Below are positions 40,124-53,377 of a stretch of 64,000 nt of DNA, piece by piece. This DNA comes from Protonemura montana (taxonomy: Eukaryota > Arthropoda > Insecta > Plecoptera > Nemouridae). The notes under the pieces are model-generated. The model made no database searches. It worked only from the letters and a program-made list of their open reading frames with translations, and was not told where the DNA came from. Position numbers and translations under genes: made by a program. Position 1 is the stretch's first letter; every line of letters begins with the position of its first letter. The stretch spans positions 28,134,851 to 28,198,850 of the forward strand of contig OX387604.1 in the NCBI GenBank assembly GCA_947568835.1. The letters are read 5' to 3'.

Positions 40124-43100
40124 TACAGTGGAACCTCAATGGTTACCATCACCACCGAGAGGAGGTGAAGCTTTTAACAGCTAATTTTAGCCCCCTGTGT
40201 CTCTCTTTACAAGAGACACATTTTAAACCGTCTGACTCGCCTGTGTTAAGTGGCTACACATTCTTTCGGCACGATGATCTGTCACGAAATATAGCGGCTG
40301 GTGGAGTGGCGACGGCAGTGTTAGACTCCGTCCCTGCACATCCACTGCAGCTGGTAACACCTCTACAGGCAGTGGCAGTCAGAGTCCACATACCACAACC
40401 AGTTACTCTTTGTAACATTTACCTTCCGGAGTGGGCGCCAGCTACGGCCCCGAACCTTCAAAGCCTTGTGTCCCAACTGCCCCACCCCTACGTGCTGTTG
40501 GGTGACTTTAACGCACATAGCCCCCTGTGGGGCGACACAATGGCAGACGGCCGGGGTCGTATGCTTGAGAGTTTTATCAATGACAACGATTTGTTTCTTT
40601 TAAATAACGGACAAAAAACCAGATTTAACTCTTTTAATGGTAATTTTACGGCGATCGACTTGTACATATGTTCGCCCTCTGTGGCACATTTATTCAATTT
40701 CTCTGTCCATGATGACCTCTGTGGAAGCGATCACTTTCCGATCATCTTAAGGCTCCAAACCGACTTTCAGATCCCCTCTCGTCCTGCTCAATGGAGTTTA
40801 AAACGGGCGAACTGGAAGCGGTTTGCTGCACTGGCAAAACTAAGTTGTTCTGACCAGGAAACGGATGTCGACTCTAAAGTCAAAAGGATCTCAGAGATTA
40901 TCATAAGTGCCGCAGAGGAGTCCATACCACAAACCTCCACGAAGCCACGCCACATTCCTGTTCCATGGTGGAACGACGAGTGTGACAAGGCACTCAGGGC
41001 GAGGAAAAGAGCTCTCAGAGTTTTTACCAAACGACCCACAAATTTTAACCTGCAAGTTTTTAAACAGCTCCGTGCCAAGGCACGACAGGTTTTTAGAAGA
41101 TCCCAGCGCCAATCATGGAACAATTATATATCCTCTCTCACTTGCTTTACCCCCCTCACCAAGGTTTGGCACAGGGTAAACAAAATAAGAGGCAAGCACA
41201 AGCCGATTTCAATCGCCGGTATAACGAACGATGGACACCTGTTTACGGCCCCCAAAGAAATAGCAGACTGCATTGGCAAACACTTTGCAGATGTCTCCAG
41301 TTCCCGCCACTATTCGGCATCGTTCCAACAGATAAAGCGCACGGCAGAGCGTAGACAATTGTCGTTTGCCTCTGCCAACTCCGAACGCTACAACATGCCG
41401 TTTAGTGAGTGGGAGCTGGAAAACGCCATTCGGACATCGAAGAACACGTCACCGGGGGCCGACAGGGTCCACAACGAGTTCTTAAAACACCTTTTACCAG
41501 ATGCTCGCTCGGCTTTGCTTGAATTATATAATATGATTTGGATATCGCAAGTCTTTCCGGACGAATGGCGACATGCCATTCAAGTTCCCATTCCCAAACC
41601 TGGAAAAGACAAGCTACTGGCAGCCAGCTACAGGCCTATCTCTCTGACCAGTTGTCTTTGTAAGGTGATGGAGAGGATGGTGAGCAATCGTTTGGTTTGG
41701 TGGCTGGAGACAAAAAAGCTACTCTCTAACTTACAATGTGGTTTCCGGAAAAACAGAAGTACGATGGACCATCTTATCAGGATGGAGGCTTTTATCCAGG
41801 ACTCGTTTCTATGCAAGCAGCATGCAATTGCTGTCTTCTTCGACCTGGAAAAAGCCTACGACACCACCTGGCGCCACAACATTTTAAAATCGCTACATTC
41901 GTGGGGTTTTAAAGGTCGACTACCTGTTTTTATCACAAATTTTATGACTGATAGAACTTTTAATGTCCGTGTTGGCAATGTTTTGTCAGATACTTTTTCA
42001 CAAGAGAACGGCGTGCCCCAGGGCAGTGTGCTCAGCGTGACGCTATTTGCGATTGCAATCAATACAATTACCAGCTGTGTTAACTCCCCGGTGTCATCTT
42101 CCTTGTTTGTCGATGACCTGGCAATAATCTGTTCATCTAAGAACCTAGCGTCCACCTCTAGGCAGATCCAATTAACTGTCAACAGATTGGTAAAGTGGGC
42201 TGATGCCACCGGCTTTACATTTTCGGCAGCAAAGACAAACTGTGTCCACTTCTCTCGGGTACGGGGCCTCTTCCCAGACCCAGAAATCTATCTCCGTGGG
42301 AACTGTCTCCCTGTTGTTAAAAGTGTCAAGTTTCTGGGGTTAGTCTTTGACCAGAAATTGAATTTTAAAGAACATTTTAACCAACTGCGTATTAAATGTT
42401 TTAAATCTCTTAATCTCTTAAGGTACCTGACAGGGACAAGGTGGGGAGCGGACCGCACGGTTATGTTGCGTGTTTATCGTGCCCTCATACGCTCTAAACT
42501 TGACTATGGCAGTGCTGTCTACGATTCTGCCCGTGACAGCTACAAAAGAACTTTGAACACCATCCACAACACAGGCATCCGGCTGGCCATCGGCGCTCTT
42601 CGAACCAGCCGGGTGGAAAGTCTATACTGTGATTCCGGGGAGCCGCCACTTACGCTAAGGAGAGAATATCTTCTTACTTCATACGCTGCAAAACTGATCG
42701 CAATGAAAAAACATCCCACGTACCTGTCTCTACTTCAGCCCAGATTCCAGCCAATTTATGACGCTAAGCCCTTTTCAACTTTGCCGGCAGGTATTAGACT
42801 AAGTCGTATTCTCACCGAAATAACTTTCAAGATTCCAAGGATGTTCCCTGTCGAATCCAGCCTGGTCGCCCCTTGGTGTGTTCCCAGGCCTTCTTGCCTT
42901 ATCGGCCTAGCGTCCTTAGGGAAACAGTGCACCAGCGATCTCGTGTACAGACGCAGGTTTGCTGAAATCTGTGCCGATCACCCACATTTTATACAATATT
43001 ATACGGACGGATCAAAGAATAACAATGATGTTGGTTGTGCTTTTACGACGACTCCCAACATTGCATACGGGTTTAAACTAAATAGCAAGTGCAGCATTTT

Positions 43101-43806
43101 CACTGCTGAATTGTATGCCATTATGAAGGCTCTGCAACACATAGAAAGCAGAGATGAACCCAACTTTCTTATTTTTTCAGATTCACTCAGCTCTATTGAT
43201 GCAATTTATGACATTTTCTCACCCAACACCCTCGTTCAAAAAGTACATTCCCTACTAGCGACCCTCTCTTCTCGGGACGTGAGAGTAGTGTTCTGTTGGG
43301 TGCCTGGGCACGTTGGCATTAAGGGCAACGAGAGGGCCGATGCAGCCGCCAAGAATGCCTTGCACAATGCTGAAATGGTTGACCAAAGAATCTTCCACAG
43401 TGATTTGAAGGTCTACTTTAAGTCAACTTTCAAACGAAGATTTCAAGATATCTGGGATAGACAAACAAACAATAAATTAAAAGAAATTAAAGCTACTGTC
43501 GAACCATGGGAGTCATCAAAGAGATCTGAAAGGCGTGAGGAGGTCGTTCTCACCCGACTCCGTATCGGACATACTCTTTTAACCCACTCTTTCTTATTCA
43601 CTATTGACAAGGTGCCTCCGCGCTGCAATACATGCAACGAGATTTTATCCATCCGACACATTTTAATTGATTGTACAAAGTATAGAGTTGCTAGACAACG
43701 TCACTCATTAGAAAATACTATTGACAAAGTATTAGCAGATGACCCTCGTCGTATTGACAATGTTTTTAAATTCTTACAAGAGCTTGACGTAATAGGTTTG
43801 ATGTAA
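40114..43806 (+). CDS. LINE A ORF2, unit 2
   Basis: Identical 1,230-residue endonuclease / RT / RNase H frame to 8672-12364, with all motifs intact. With ORF1 and the 5' end lost it cannot make a complete element RNA, but it could still supply protein in trans if transcribed. Confidence 0.9.
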   Translation: MALIQWNLNGYHHHREEVKLLTANFSPLCLSLQETHFKPSDSPVLSGYTFFRHDDLSRNIAAGGVATAVLDSVPAHPLQLVTPLQAVAVRVHIPQPVTLCNIYLPEWAPATAPNLQSLVSQLPHPYVLLGDFNAHSPLWGDTMADGRGRMLESFINDNDLFLLNNGQKTRFNSFNGNFTAIDLYICSPSVAHLFNFSVHDDLCGSDHFPIILRLQTDFQIPSRPAQWSLKRANWKRFAALAKLSCSDQETDVDSKVKRISEIIISAAEESIPQTSTKPRHIPVPWWNDECDKALRARKRALRVFTKRPTNFNLQVFKQLRAKARQVFRRSQRQSWNNYISSLTCFTPLTKVWHRVNKIRGKHKPISIAGITNDGHLFTAPKEIADCIGKHFADVSSSRHYSASFQQIKRTAERRQLSFASANSERYNMPFSEWELENAIRTSKNTSPGADRVHNEFLKHLLPDARSALLELYNMIWISQVFPDEWRHAIQVPIPKPGKDKLLAASYRPISLTSCLCKVMERMVSNRLVWWLETKKLLSNLQCGFRKNRSTMDHLIRMEAFIQDSFLCKQHAIAVFFDLEKAYDTTWRHNILKSLHSWGFKGRLPVFITNFMTDRTFNVRVGNVLSDTFSQENGVPQGSVLSVTLFAIAINTITSCVNSPVSSSLFVDDLAIICSSKNLASTSRQIQLTVNRLVKWADATGFTFSAAKTNCVHFSRVRGLFPDPEIYLRGNCLPVVKSVKFLGLVFDQKLNFKEHFNQLRIKCFKSLNLLRYLTGTRWGADRTVMLRVYRALIRSKLDYGSAVYDSARDSYKRTLNTIHNTGIRLAIGALRTSRVESLYCDSGEPPLTLRREYLLTSYAAKLIAMKKHPTYLSLLQPRFQPIYDAKPFSTLPAGIRLSRILTEITFKIPRMFPVESSLVAPWCVPRPSCLIGLASLGKQCTSDLVYRRRFAEICADHPHFIQYYTDGSKNNNDVGCAFTTTPNIAYGFKLNSKCSIFTAELYAIMKALQHIESRDEPNFLIFSDSLSSIDAIYDIFSPNTLVQKVHSLLATLSSRDVRVVFCWVPGHVGIKGNERADAAAKNALHNAEMVDQRIFHSDLKVYFKSTFKRRFQDIWDRQTNNKLKEIKATVEPWESSKRSERREEVVLTRLRIGHTLLTHSFLFTIDKVPPRCNTCNEILSIRHILIDCTKYRVARQRHSLENTIDKVLADDPRRIDNVFKFLQELDVIGLM

Positions 43807-43912
43807 ACTTTTATCAATCTTTTATTGAACAACCTTCTTTTATCCGGCGCAAAATAACCATCCGGTTGACGCGCCGTTAAGCCCCAATATTCATTCATTC
43901 TTGGGCTCAATT

Positions 43913-44278
43913 TCATAGAATAATTTTGCAGGTCTTTAGCTCGTACCAGGAGATTTGTTAGTATGCATTCCCATTATTATGGCTTCCACTTCACTGACCA
44001 TGGCTGGAGGCATGTACATGGATTTTTGTGCTATCTCATGTTGCCAAACACACTGTAAAGTAACTATGTCACATTTATGCAGGGCCAATTCAACCTCATT
44101 AGAGAATGTTATTTTAAATTGCTCTACGATTACTTCAGTCGAAAAACGTTTTCCCAAAAAACTCTCGATTGTTTGATCAACCGACAGTGAGTTCCTTTTT
44201 CCAAGCATCATGTTAATATTTTGCCAGGATAGCTTCATATCTCCCCGTGATATTTTAAATTTATTTTTATAGTATGTA
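43913..44278 (-). mobile_element. LINE B, middle part, unit 2
   Basis: Same sequence and frameshift as 12471-12836. The LINE B 3' part has no unit 2 counterpart, because the duplication starts inside LINE A. Confidence 0.85.
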
Positions 44279-44476
44279 CCCAGCAAACACAAAACCAGCC
44301 GCCCGCTTGGGCCATACCTGGGCCAGACGGACGGGCCCCTACTGGGCTCGAGCTGAGTGCCCGCTCTGGCACCGTCTAAAAGAGTCACATTGGCCAGTCC
44401 TGGGCCCCAGTCTGCTAGCCCATGAAGCGCCCGCTCTGGCTCCGTCTGGGGCCCATCTGCTTTGCCTGCCACTCTG

Positions 44477-44772
44477 CCCGTGCCCAGCGCTGCCCTACTT
44501 CAGCCCGTCCACGGCCCGTGCATTGCCCAGCGTCGCCCTACTCCAGCCCGTCCACGGCCCGTGCATTGCCCAGCGCTGCCCTGTTCCAGCCCGTCCACGG
44601 CCCGTGCATTGCCCAGCGTCGCCCTGCTCCAGCCCGTCCACGGCCCGTGCATTGCCCAGCGTCGCCCTACTCCAGCCCGTCCACGGCCCGTGCATTGCCC
44701 AGCGCTGCCCTACTCCAGCCCGTCCACGGCCCGTGCATTGCCCAGCGCTGCCCTACTCCAGCCCGTCCTCAG
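44477..44772. repeat. 43-bp minisatellite, unit 2
   Basis: Same number and order of unit variants as 13035-13330. Identity of a normally unstable array argues for a very recent duplication or an assembly effect. Confidence 0.9.
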
Positions 44773-45056
44773 CCCAAATAAACATTTGTTTGGTAGATAT
44801 TCGTGGATCACGGGAATCACCCTGCCCTAAATTGCACGTAAAAATAGAGAAAATATTGTTGGCACATATGAGTAAAAAAATTGTTTGTAAATAGACCAAA
44901 TATAACATTTTTAATTTATGACTATAATAAATAGATTATCCAATGACGATTTGATTTCAAGGATTGACAAGGGATAGGTTATCTACTAAATACGGACTCA
45001 GCATAAATTGTTTGAGTAATTTTATTTATTTTTTGTAAGTCTTATCAAGTTTTGTC

Positions 45057-47475
45057 TCACAGCTCATGGTATGACAGAGTAAGTTCGTTGGTGCAGACCG
45101 GTCGTCGTTGGTCCGGTGGTGCTGACTCACTACTGACACCCGACTTCTTTGAGTTTGCCATCGAGGCACGCTGTGCACGGCCGCCGTCCCGGTCCCGCGC
45201 ACCCTGCAGCCACTTCATGATGTTGTTGTTGACGCCTATCAAAGTGGCTTTGGGAGAGGAGACCTTGACTGAGACTAGGAAAAAAAACAATAATAATAAA
45301 AAAGTAGTAAGCAAAGATAATACAGCAACTGGTATAATCTATTCCATAGGGGCAAATCCAAGACTATTATCAAATGGAATTGGCGTTGGCCTGGTTATAG
45401 AGAAGAGCTTGAGTACTGGGCCAGGAGCTGCTAGATGGTCTTCCCCCACTATTTACCTTCCACCAGACAAGGGTTGCAAAATGCGCTATTGTTTTCAAAC
45501 CCGTAAAATTCCGTAAAAAACTGGCCCTTTTTAGTTTTCTTAGTCTGACAGAGATATGGACATCCATGGATTAAATTTTACAAATTACATAGGTGAAAAC
45601 TAAGTTCATGCTGCATTGAACCTATAGACAAACATGACAGTAGATATTGGAACTAGAAAATGTGCAATTCTGATTTAAAAAAACGCCAAATAGCCAAAAA
45701 TTCAAATTATTTTGTGATTTTATCATGATTTTTGCACTTTTTGTCTATGAATTCCTACTATGGCATTCATGGTTTCTGGAGATATTTTCTAAGAGCCTTT
45801 GGCATTTAAAATGCCATCTTGTTTTCTACCGCATAGAGACTTAAAGAATGTGTGATGGACACTTACAGAGAATGAGCATCAAGATGTTCGGGAAGGTCTC
45901 AATGGAGACCTTCGGTGCCCCCTTGAAGTTCAAGAGGCGCGCCAGCGACGTTGTTAACACCTTCGAAACGATTGTTCTTACCGATGATGCCTCCTTTTCG
46001 TCCCCATGGACCGCTAGGAAAGCAACCTAAAAAGAGAGAAAAATTAGAAAAAAAAATGTTAAAAACCTACAAATAAAGCAATCCAGTACAGGGTGGCAAT
46101 TGTGTAAAATAACCACATGAGGTAGGCTGCTATTGTTTTAATTCAGGGCTATATGATTAAATGTGAATTTGACATCTAGCTATCAGCTGAATTTTCATTT
46201 TAATGAAAGAAGTCGACACAAATAATAACGTTGGTTGGCTTACTCGTTTCTGTAGCTCGAGCTTATTGCTGAGCAGCGAGTCCAGCGCTCGCAGCTCTTC
46301 GAGCGTGTCGCACAGAAGCCCGTCGATCGACTCGACTGCATCGCCCTGTAACATTGGCAGATTGCTCCGCTGCTGGAGAATGGCAGTGTTCCTGTGGACC
46401 TGGGAGTTTGTCTCTGCTACCAGGCGGTAGAGCTTTTCGACGATAGCTGGAAAGAAACACATTTTATATTAACTGAAATTTACATTTCAATTCTCAGCCA
46501 AGTATCCCTTTCTCGGGACTTAAGTTGCTGGAAGTTAACCAACGCCTATACTCAAGCTGAGATGCAAGATGAACGTGTAATGAACTTATGGAACTTAAAA
46601 TGTGACAATTAATTTGCCCAACGAGGTTACCTAACTAGAAAAAAGACAGTCGCAGTAAAATTCCGGGTTTCTGCTCAGTTATTGGATTTCTACAAGCGTT
46701 AATGGTGTTTTTTTTTACAGCCAGCTGTTTTTCATATCGAGGAACTTTGGTGCACAGTAAATTATAATGGCAGTCATGCTTGACCAATATCTGGTACTGA
46801 TAGTGATTCCTTAGGTACTTACATTTCAAGCCTTCTATATGCTCTGCATAGAACTGTCGATCGCAGGCCTGGCTTCCACTCGCTGAGGGTGACGGTGGCA
46901 GTGCTAGCAGGCTTGGTTGGGGAGGGAGTGGTGATGTGGATGGTATTGTGAAAAGAGGACGGCGTGAATTTGGAATATTTGTCAATGGGAAGGAAATGGA
47001 ATGAGTTTCTGGGGTGAGTTTAAATCTTTTTGCCGGCTGGGCATCCCTGCACGGCGTGACTTCCATGTCGGAAAGCTCGGTTCCCGAGACGGCCAGGCCT
47101 TTCGCCAGGCGCTCCTGTTTCGCCAGGGCCTTCTTCATGGTACCTATTTAAAAAACAATAATATATAATTCCCATGATTGCTGTGCAAACATTAAAAACA
47201 GTGTAGATTGAGAAGATTTTAGGTAAAAATAACCAGCTAGGCCAAATTAATCCAAAAAATACTCACTGGTCCTTTTTTTTATATTTATTGGACATGACAC
47301 CCACGAAGCGTTTGGTGTTGTCTCCAACCGTGCAGCTTCGGATATTTGTGCATCGGTCCAACTGGAGGGCGGCCAGACACAGGTCTGCTTGTCGTCAGCA
47401 ATCCAGCTGGACGGCACGCTGGCGATAGGCATGTTGGCCTCTGAATGAAACTCGACGACTGCAAACCTCTTTGCC
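45057..47475 (-). CDS. DUF4806-type gene, unit 2
   Basis: Exons at 47475-47267, 47143-46823, 46446-46244, 46026-45867 and 45274-45057, with the same phases and splice sites as the unit 1 gene. Confidence 0.7.
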
Positions 47476-47701
47476 CTGAAATTTTAAAGTTTCCATTTCA
47501 AATATATCAAACCTTCCACCATCATACTGGAATTTAAAAAGATAAGCCAGTAGCATCAAATTAACGATTGTAAAATGATAACAGCAAGGCAACTTCTTCG
47601 ACTTCAGACAACTTCTTCAACAGGCCGCAAACGTTTTTCTTCTTATCTTCATTATCTGTACTAACAATTTGCCCCCAATAAAATGACGACAGCAAAACTG
47701 A

Positions 47702-48342
47702 ATTTTTAATGATGCGAAAATAAACGTTTCAAAAACAGTTTTTGTCCAATTTGCCAAATCAGCGAATCTTGAAACCAAATACTCGTTAAATGGAGTGACT
47801 CTTCTCACCAGCAACTCCTGCAAATATCTAGGAGTGTATATCTCATCCAAGCTGAACTGGAGTGAGCATATTGCTTACTCAACCACCAAAGCCATAAGAA
47901 ACCTCCGCTTTGTTATACGAAACCTCCGAGGAACCACGACACGACACCTGACTCAGCGCAGTGTTGCTTAACTTCGGTGATCTAACGAGAACCGGTGTTT
48001 CCAACACGCCAAACCGTTCGGTGCGCGTTGGGATAGGAAGACCCAACGTCCCCATGTAAGCGTCAGTCAGCTCGTGGCTGACCTTGAATGGGAGAACTGG
48101 GCTGTACAAACTTTACAGCCATGGATATCAAGGAAGAACCAGGGAGCCGACTGATAACAAGTAAGCCCTACCGAACTAATCCAGCAGAGCGTGCCGATAT
48201 CGTAAGGATCGTGAAGGAGTGGAGGGAGAACGAAATCGTTACAGGCAGTCGTTCACCTTATTCGAGCCCAGTATTGTTAGTACAGAAGAAAAACGAAGAG
48301 AAGAGGTCAGAAGTCGACTTCCGTAAACTGAATGATCCTTGA
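47702..48342. mobile_element. Composite insertion, unit 2 (LINE piece, 5S piece, Gypsy piece)
   Basis: LINE RT tail at 47702-47972 (plus), 5S-like segment at 47961-48006 (minus) and Gypsy RT start at 48079-48342 (plus), as in unit 1. Confidence 0.7.
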
Positions 48343-49972
48343 GTCGTCTGCATACTTGCTGCAAAGGATTAGTGGACTTTCTTAACATCCGTTTTACACT
48401 TCCAAGAAAATTCTCAAAAGGGAAAGCGCTGAATTTATCAAGAGGGCCAAAGCGTTTGGCGTGGCTACTAAGATGAACAAGGTTGTGCATGTTGTACACA
48501 AGACTCTCTCTTTCATACAAATCGGCAGCTTCAGTGACAAACTTTTTTAACAGATCGTCTGCCACGCTGTTGTAATCTGAATGAAGCTTTTCGGAAATTA
48601 GAATTGTGATTGCACAGAAGAAGAGCATAAAATGGTTGTAGTGGACATCACTCAATACTGCTTTCAAGTAGACAGGGCCCAAGTAAAGTAAAAACTGTCT
48701 AAATTCCGTTGCTTTCCACCGATCAGCCTCGTCCAAAGATCTTGGTTTCCTGTTAAAATCAGAAGGCCAAAATTTTTGCGAAGACAACAGACAGGAGCTG
48801 ATGTCTCGAAGACTTTGTAAACGCAGGCGTTGAGGGCTGCTCCTGTCCCTCCACGCTGTAATAAGCCGCCTGGTGACGCCGAGGCAGACGAGATGGAGGT
48901 AATCTAAAGGGAATCCTGTTACGAGCCCCAAGTGTAGGATTGCCAGTGGTGATCTTTCTTTTTGATGCTCACGATCAGCCATCTCATCAAACTCAGCATC
49001 TGTTCTGACAGGAGCGTTTGTCTCAGGAAAAATAACACGCCCAGCATATTCACCTTTTTGGCTGCAATTGTCGCATCCATAAAAACCCGAGTACATCTTT
49101 GTGCATTTAACAAATGCCTTTGCAGGCGCATCGCAGCAAAAGGAAATCGACTCAACTGATCGATGCATTCCATTGACAACCAAGCCATCTACCTCAAGGT
49201 TCTTAAGTTCGGTAGCAAACTCGCTAAGGAACTCGTGAACCACAAAACAAAGCAACAACAAATGGCCGTTTCATTGGACTTTCATCAAGCAGACAGAGAA
49301 CAGGCCAAAACTGCGTGTTGTTGCTCTTGAAAAGCGGCAACCCATCGATGTTGAACCGTAAATTTATTTTGTTGCCCAGAAAATGAAAAGATTTTATATC
49401 TTTCTCTATTCCTGCCGACAAGCCAAAATAAAAGAACTCTCCCGCTCCCATCTTCTTGGTGGCGATGTTCCGGGGAGTTTTCAGCAGGGTCCGAGCATCA
49501 CATGGCAACCCCTTGAGCCAAGGTTGAAGGCCCTTTAATAACTGGCTTAGAGCACTATGGGTAATGTTGTTTTCTATGGACCAAGTCCTTAAAAAAGAAG
49601 CCACATCCAAAGAAAGGTCCTCCTCTTCATCCTTCTCTGAATCGGAAAAATAGTTCAACTGATTGGAATCATCGTCCCATATCTCATCGCTTCCTTCAAA
49701 GATTTCTCCGTCACCAACAGCATCACCCATAGCGCATACGCTACCATCAATTTCACCACTATCCGAAGAAGATGATGTATCGCTTGGCAAGAACACGCTC
49801 GGTCTCTTCACCTCCGGCTCTGCACTACCATCCCAAGCAACCAACCTTTCAAACAAAATTTCCATACCCGCTTCTCTCACGTGCTGCAGCATAGCACTCT
49901 TCCGCCGACGCAACTGCTGCCGCGGCCCTACAGCACGCTTAAACCACTTAGACTCAATAAATATAAAGAAAA
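48239..49972 (-). pseudogene. Tnp2-type transposase, unit 2
   Basis: Carries the same frame change (about 49237) and C-terminal interruption as unit 1, so the damage predates the duplication. Confidence 0.8.
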
Positions 49973-50668
49973 AAATATATCAAGGCTTTGAAAGAAAAAT
50001 AAAAGGGTTTCTAAATAGCACACCTTTTAATCCCAGCAGTAGCAGTCATTTAAGATGGAGATTAAAGATGGGGATTGAGATTTTGTGGCCCAACTTAAGC
50101 AGTCCAACCTGAAACAAAAATATTTTTGGATCAAAAATGTGCCTTATAAAATATTGTTTTGAAATATAATAAATATTTATTTAACTTTCAGTTTGGGTAA
50201 AAAGAATATTGGCAACACCCGATGAATCAAGATTCAAAAAAGTATATTGCAGCTATCGCGCCATGATAGCACAGCAAGTACCCTCGTGGTACAACAATAA
50301 TAATCTGGATTTCGTTATACTTACAATATTTTCTTCACTTTTTTTGCGATCGCAGTACAGCTAATTATAAACTAAATGCAAATGAAATGCGTTTGAATAT
50401 TTTACACAACGCAACGCAACTTAGTCCACAACAACACTATATAGCACAATTTCACTGTAATACACTAAAAGACACTGTGAGACACTAAACGATGTTTGCA
50501 CTTCGGTAGAATCAGATACAATGGGACGAGGTGAGATCCACAGCCACTGCCTGCACTGCTGTATCTGGGAAGGGGAGGAATGGCAAGGGAGGGTCGCCAA
50601 ACACCCCCAAGCCATGAATTTGGCCTTGGCTGCGTTCGGTGAGATACCAACATGAATTGGATGTAGTA

Positions 50669-51593
50669 GGGGAGGAGGGGTCTAGTTGTCTCAAAATCTA
50701 CCTATGTGTGCATATCTTCTAGAAAAATAAAGTTAATCTTATGTTATATTTTTTTTTATTGACTAATACACATTTAGTTATAATGTGATTTTTTTTGCGA
50801 TTTATTAGACCGTCAGTTAAATTGCTGTCTCTTAGTTTACCTGAAAATGTTTGAGACTTTTAACCCCACGTGTGGGTCAAGTCGTCTCACACACTGAGTC
50901 TAGTTGTCTCAGTGAGAAATTTCGTCTTGTGATCATATAATTTATTTAATTAAAATCTGCATCAGTTACTTTGTGACAATACCGAGTCAATGTTCGATAA
51001 TTTATGTCAAAATATTTTGCCATTTTTTCCTGCAACACAAATTGAGCAGCGCGTAATATGACATCGGGTGCTACCAGCCCCCGATGAGTTTTTTTATTTA
51101 TAAACTCGTTACAAACTCGTAATTGGCAAATTTTTGTAAATTGGTTCTGTCAAAAGTAAAAAACAATGAATTACTTCATAACAAACAAAATGAACTTATA
51201 CTGAAAGCTACTTCTGGGGTTATGTCATTCTGTGACAACTAGACCCATCATAGACTTTCAGCTTTACAGTTAAAATTAATATACTTATCGTGCATATATT
51301 CATCATATAAGAAATATAATAAACAGACAATATGTTTGCTTAAAAGAATATAAATATGCACATTCAATTAGATGGATACTTACTTAGCAGCAGAAAAGTT
51401 ACTAACCACCTGTCAAAACAAACAATCTCTTCCAGGAGTGTGAATTATGCACCGAAACGAATGAAATTTTCAGAATAGTAAGATATTTAGACGTCGAAGC
51501 AGCCTAGATCAGTATTTTGCTTCTGGTAAATTTGGAGTCGAGATTTTAACACTGAGACAACTAGACCCTGAGACTTTTAGACCCCTCCTCCCC
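50669..51593. mobile_element. TA-flanked MITE, unit 2
   Basis: Same termini and TA flanks as 19227-20151. Confidence 0.8.
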
Positions 51594-51784
51594 TATTTAT
51601 ACACAATTTTGGTACACTTATTCAAGATTAAGTAATTAGATAATCTATCCAGCAATGGCCATGGATCATACAATCATGGAACAAACACCGTATTTTATTA
51701 ACACCTTGGCCAAATAAATGAAATTTAAGCTTATTTTTTAAGTTTAGTTGTTGTCATACTGCTGTATTTTCGGTTGTTTATTAC

Positions 51785-52708
51785 TAGAGATAGGACAGTA
51801 ATGCAAAATAAAACCTCAAAACATGCAAGAACAAATGGCAAAACATGCAAGACATGCAAAAACAAATGCCAAAACACGCAAAATGCACAATGGCTAACTA
51901 AAATCATTTCAATATTCAGCGGCGTTAATCGATGCTGCCTATCTGATAAAATGTTTTTATATGAGGATAACGATCTTTCAACATCACACGACCTCACTGG
52001 GGCATATTTTAAATTACAAATTTGAGAGGGGGACAAACAATCTTCTCCAAAATCATATGCATGACTCCTGCCATAATTTTCTGCACTCCACACAAGAGCA
52101 GTAACTACATGCAGGTGCACTGCAGGTAAAACCCTGGGTTAAATTTGGAAAGACCTACCCACTTCCCTTCCACATAAGACTCAACTTCTACAATAACAAA
52201 ATTTCTCTAAATAGACAGATTTAAGGAGATAAGATAACATTTCATTCATAGAAGGGGTTGAGAGGGTTGGGAACTAGGTATTCCCAGGTAATTACCTATT
52301 CACCAGGAGCTATACTTGGAAAAAAAAAACCCCAACCCGCCCTCCTTCATAACGCCCATAACAAATAGATTTGAAAACCAAAAAATGTCATGCGTGTCAT
52401 GAAGAGAAATAGGCCTAAGTGAAACTGTCCAAAACTATTTCAATTTTGAAGATTGAAATTTTCAATGAGTTATCGATCATTTTTCTGTTGAATATTTACG
52501 GGGTAGCTTGAAATAATTTTTTGTACACATAATTTGAAAAAACGAGAGAATATTCAGAAGATTTGGTAAAAAGGCCAAATATTCAAAACATGCAAAATAA
52601 AAACAGTATTTTTAGAACCAGGGAGTGTTGAAATGGATATATCCACGTTTTTGCATGGGATTTAATGCATAAATCAAAACATGCAATTGCTTAACTATCC
52701 TATCTCTA
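51785..52708. mobile_element. hAT-derived element, unit 2
   Basis: Same as 20343-21266, with the transposase C-terminal remnant on minus. Confidence 0.7.
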
Positions 52709-53256
52709 TAATTATTACTACCGTCGAATAGTTATTCTATGCAGTGAAACGAAGAAAATATACAGTACTTATAGGTGCGGTGATTTATTTAAAAGCCCAA
52801 ATATATTCTCATTTAGGCACGTTACCAAGGAGTTTTCGAATGCAATGATATCTGTATAATAAAAGCTCCGAAAACAAACAATATGAAGTGTTGCGAGATA
52901 TGAATACACTGAGTTTGAAATATTCAATTAATATGGTTGTTCTTTGAAAAAATGCGCATGCTCTACGCGGTTATTTAGGTTGTGTAAAGATTTGCAAAGT
53001 TGGCGTTAAATTAGCACAGCCTGCATTGCAATGCCCAGCCTGGCCATCAGTTTCTTACTCAGTCGTACTTTTAAAAATTCTAAAACTCGTCGCATTTATC
53101 ACCTCTAAACGCTACACATCAATCCCACTTAAAATAATCATATATAGAGATCACTTCTTGTTTAAGAGACTTATTACTCAATATCATAGCGTATTATGCA
53201 GAAAACACAAAAAATGTAATCGTTTCCGGCTAAAAATGAATACAACCCCTCAATCT

Positions 53257-53377
53257 CCGCTGTGCCTCGGTGGCGTAGGCGTTAGAGTGGGCGGTTAGTA
53301 AACTGTGACACCCTGGTTCGCAGACGACTGTATTGCATTTCTTTTTGTTTTTGTTTTATTTTCAAGTTTTGTGATTT
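53257..53377 (+). repeat. tRNA-like SINE head, unit 2
   Basis: Same A and B box words as 21815-21935. Confidence 0.5.

Larger units (their letters stand above)
39256..43900 (+). mobile_element. LINE A, unit 2 copy, 5' end removed by the duplication junction
   Basis: Lacks the ribozyme-like end, UTR and the first two-thirds of ORF1, but keeps the 3' end and the downstream target-site copy (43901-43912). It looks 5'-truncated, but the truncation is the duplication breakpoint, not incomplete reverse transcription. Confidence 0.9.

Noticed and set aside
39256..43900. LINE A in unit 2 as an independent 5'-truncated retrotransposition
   Set aside because: Identity continues for about 20 kb past the LINE 3' end, so the truncation is the duplication breakpoint.
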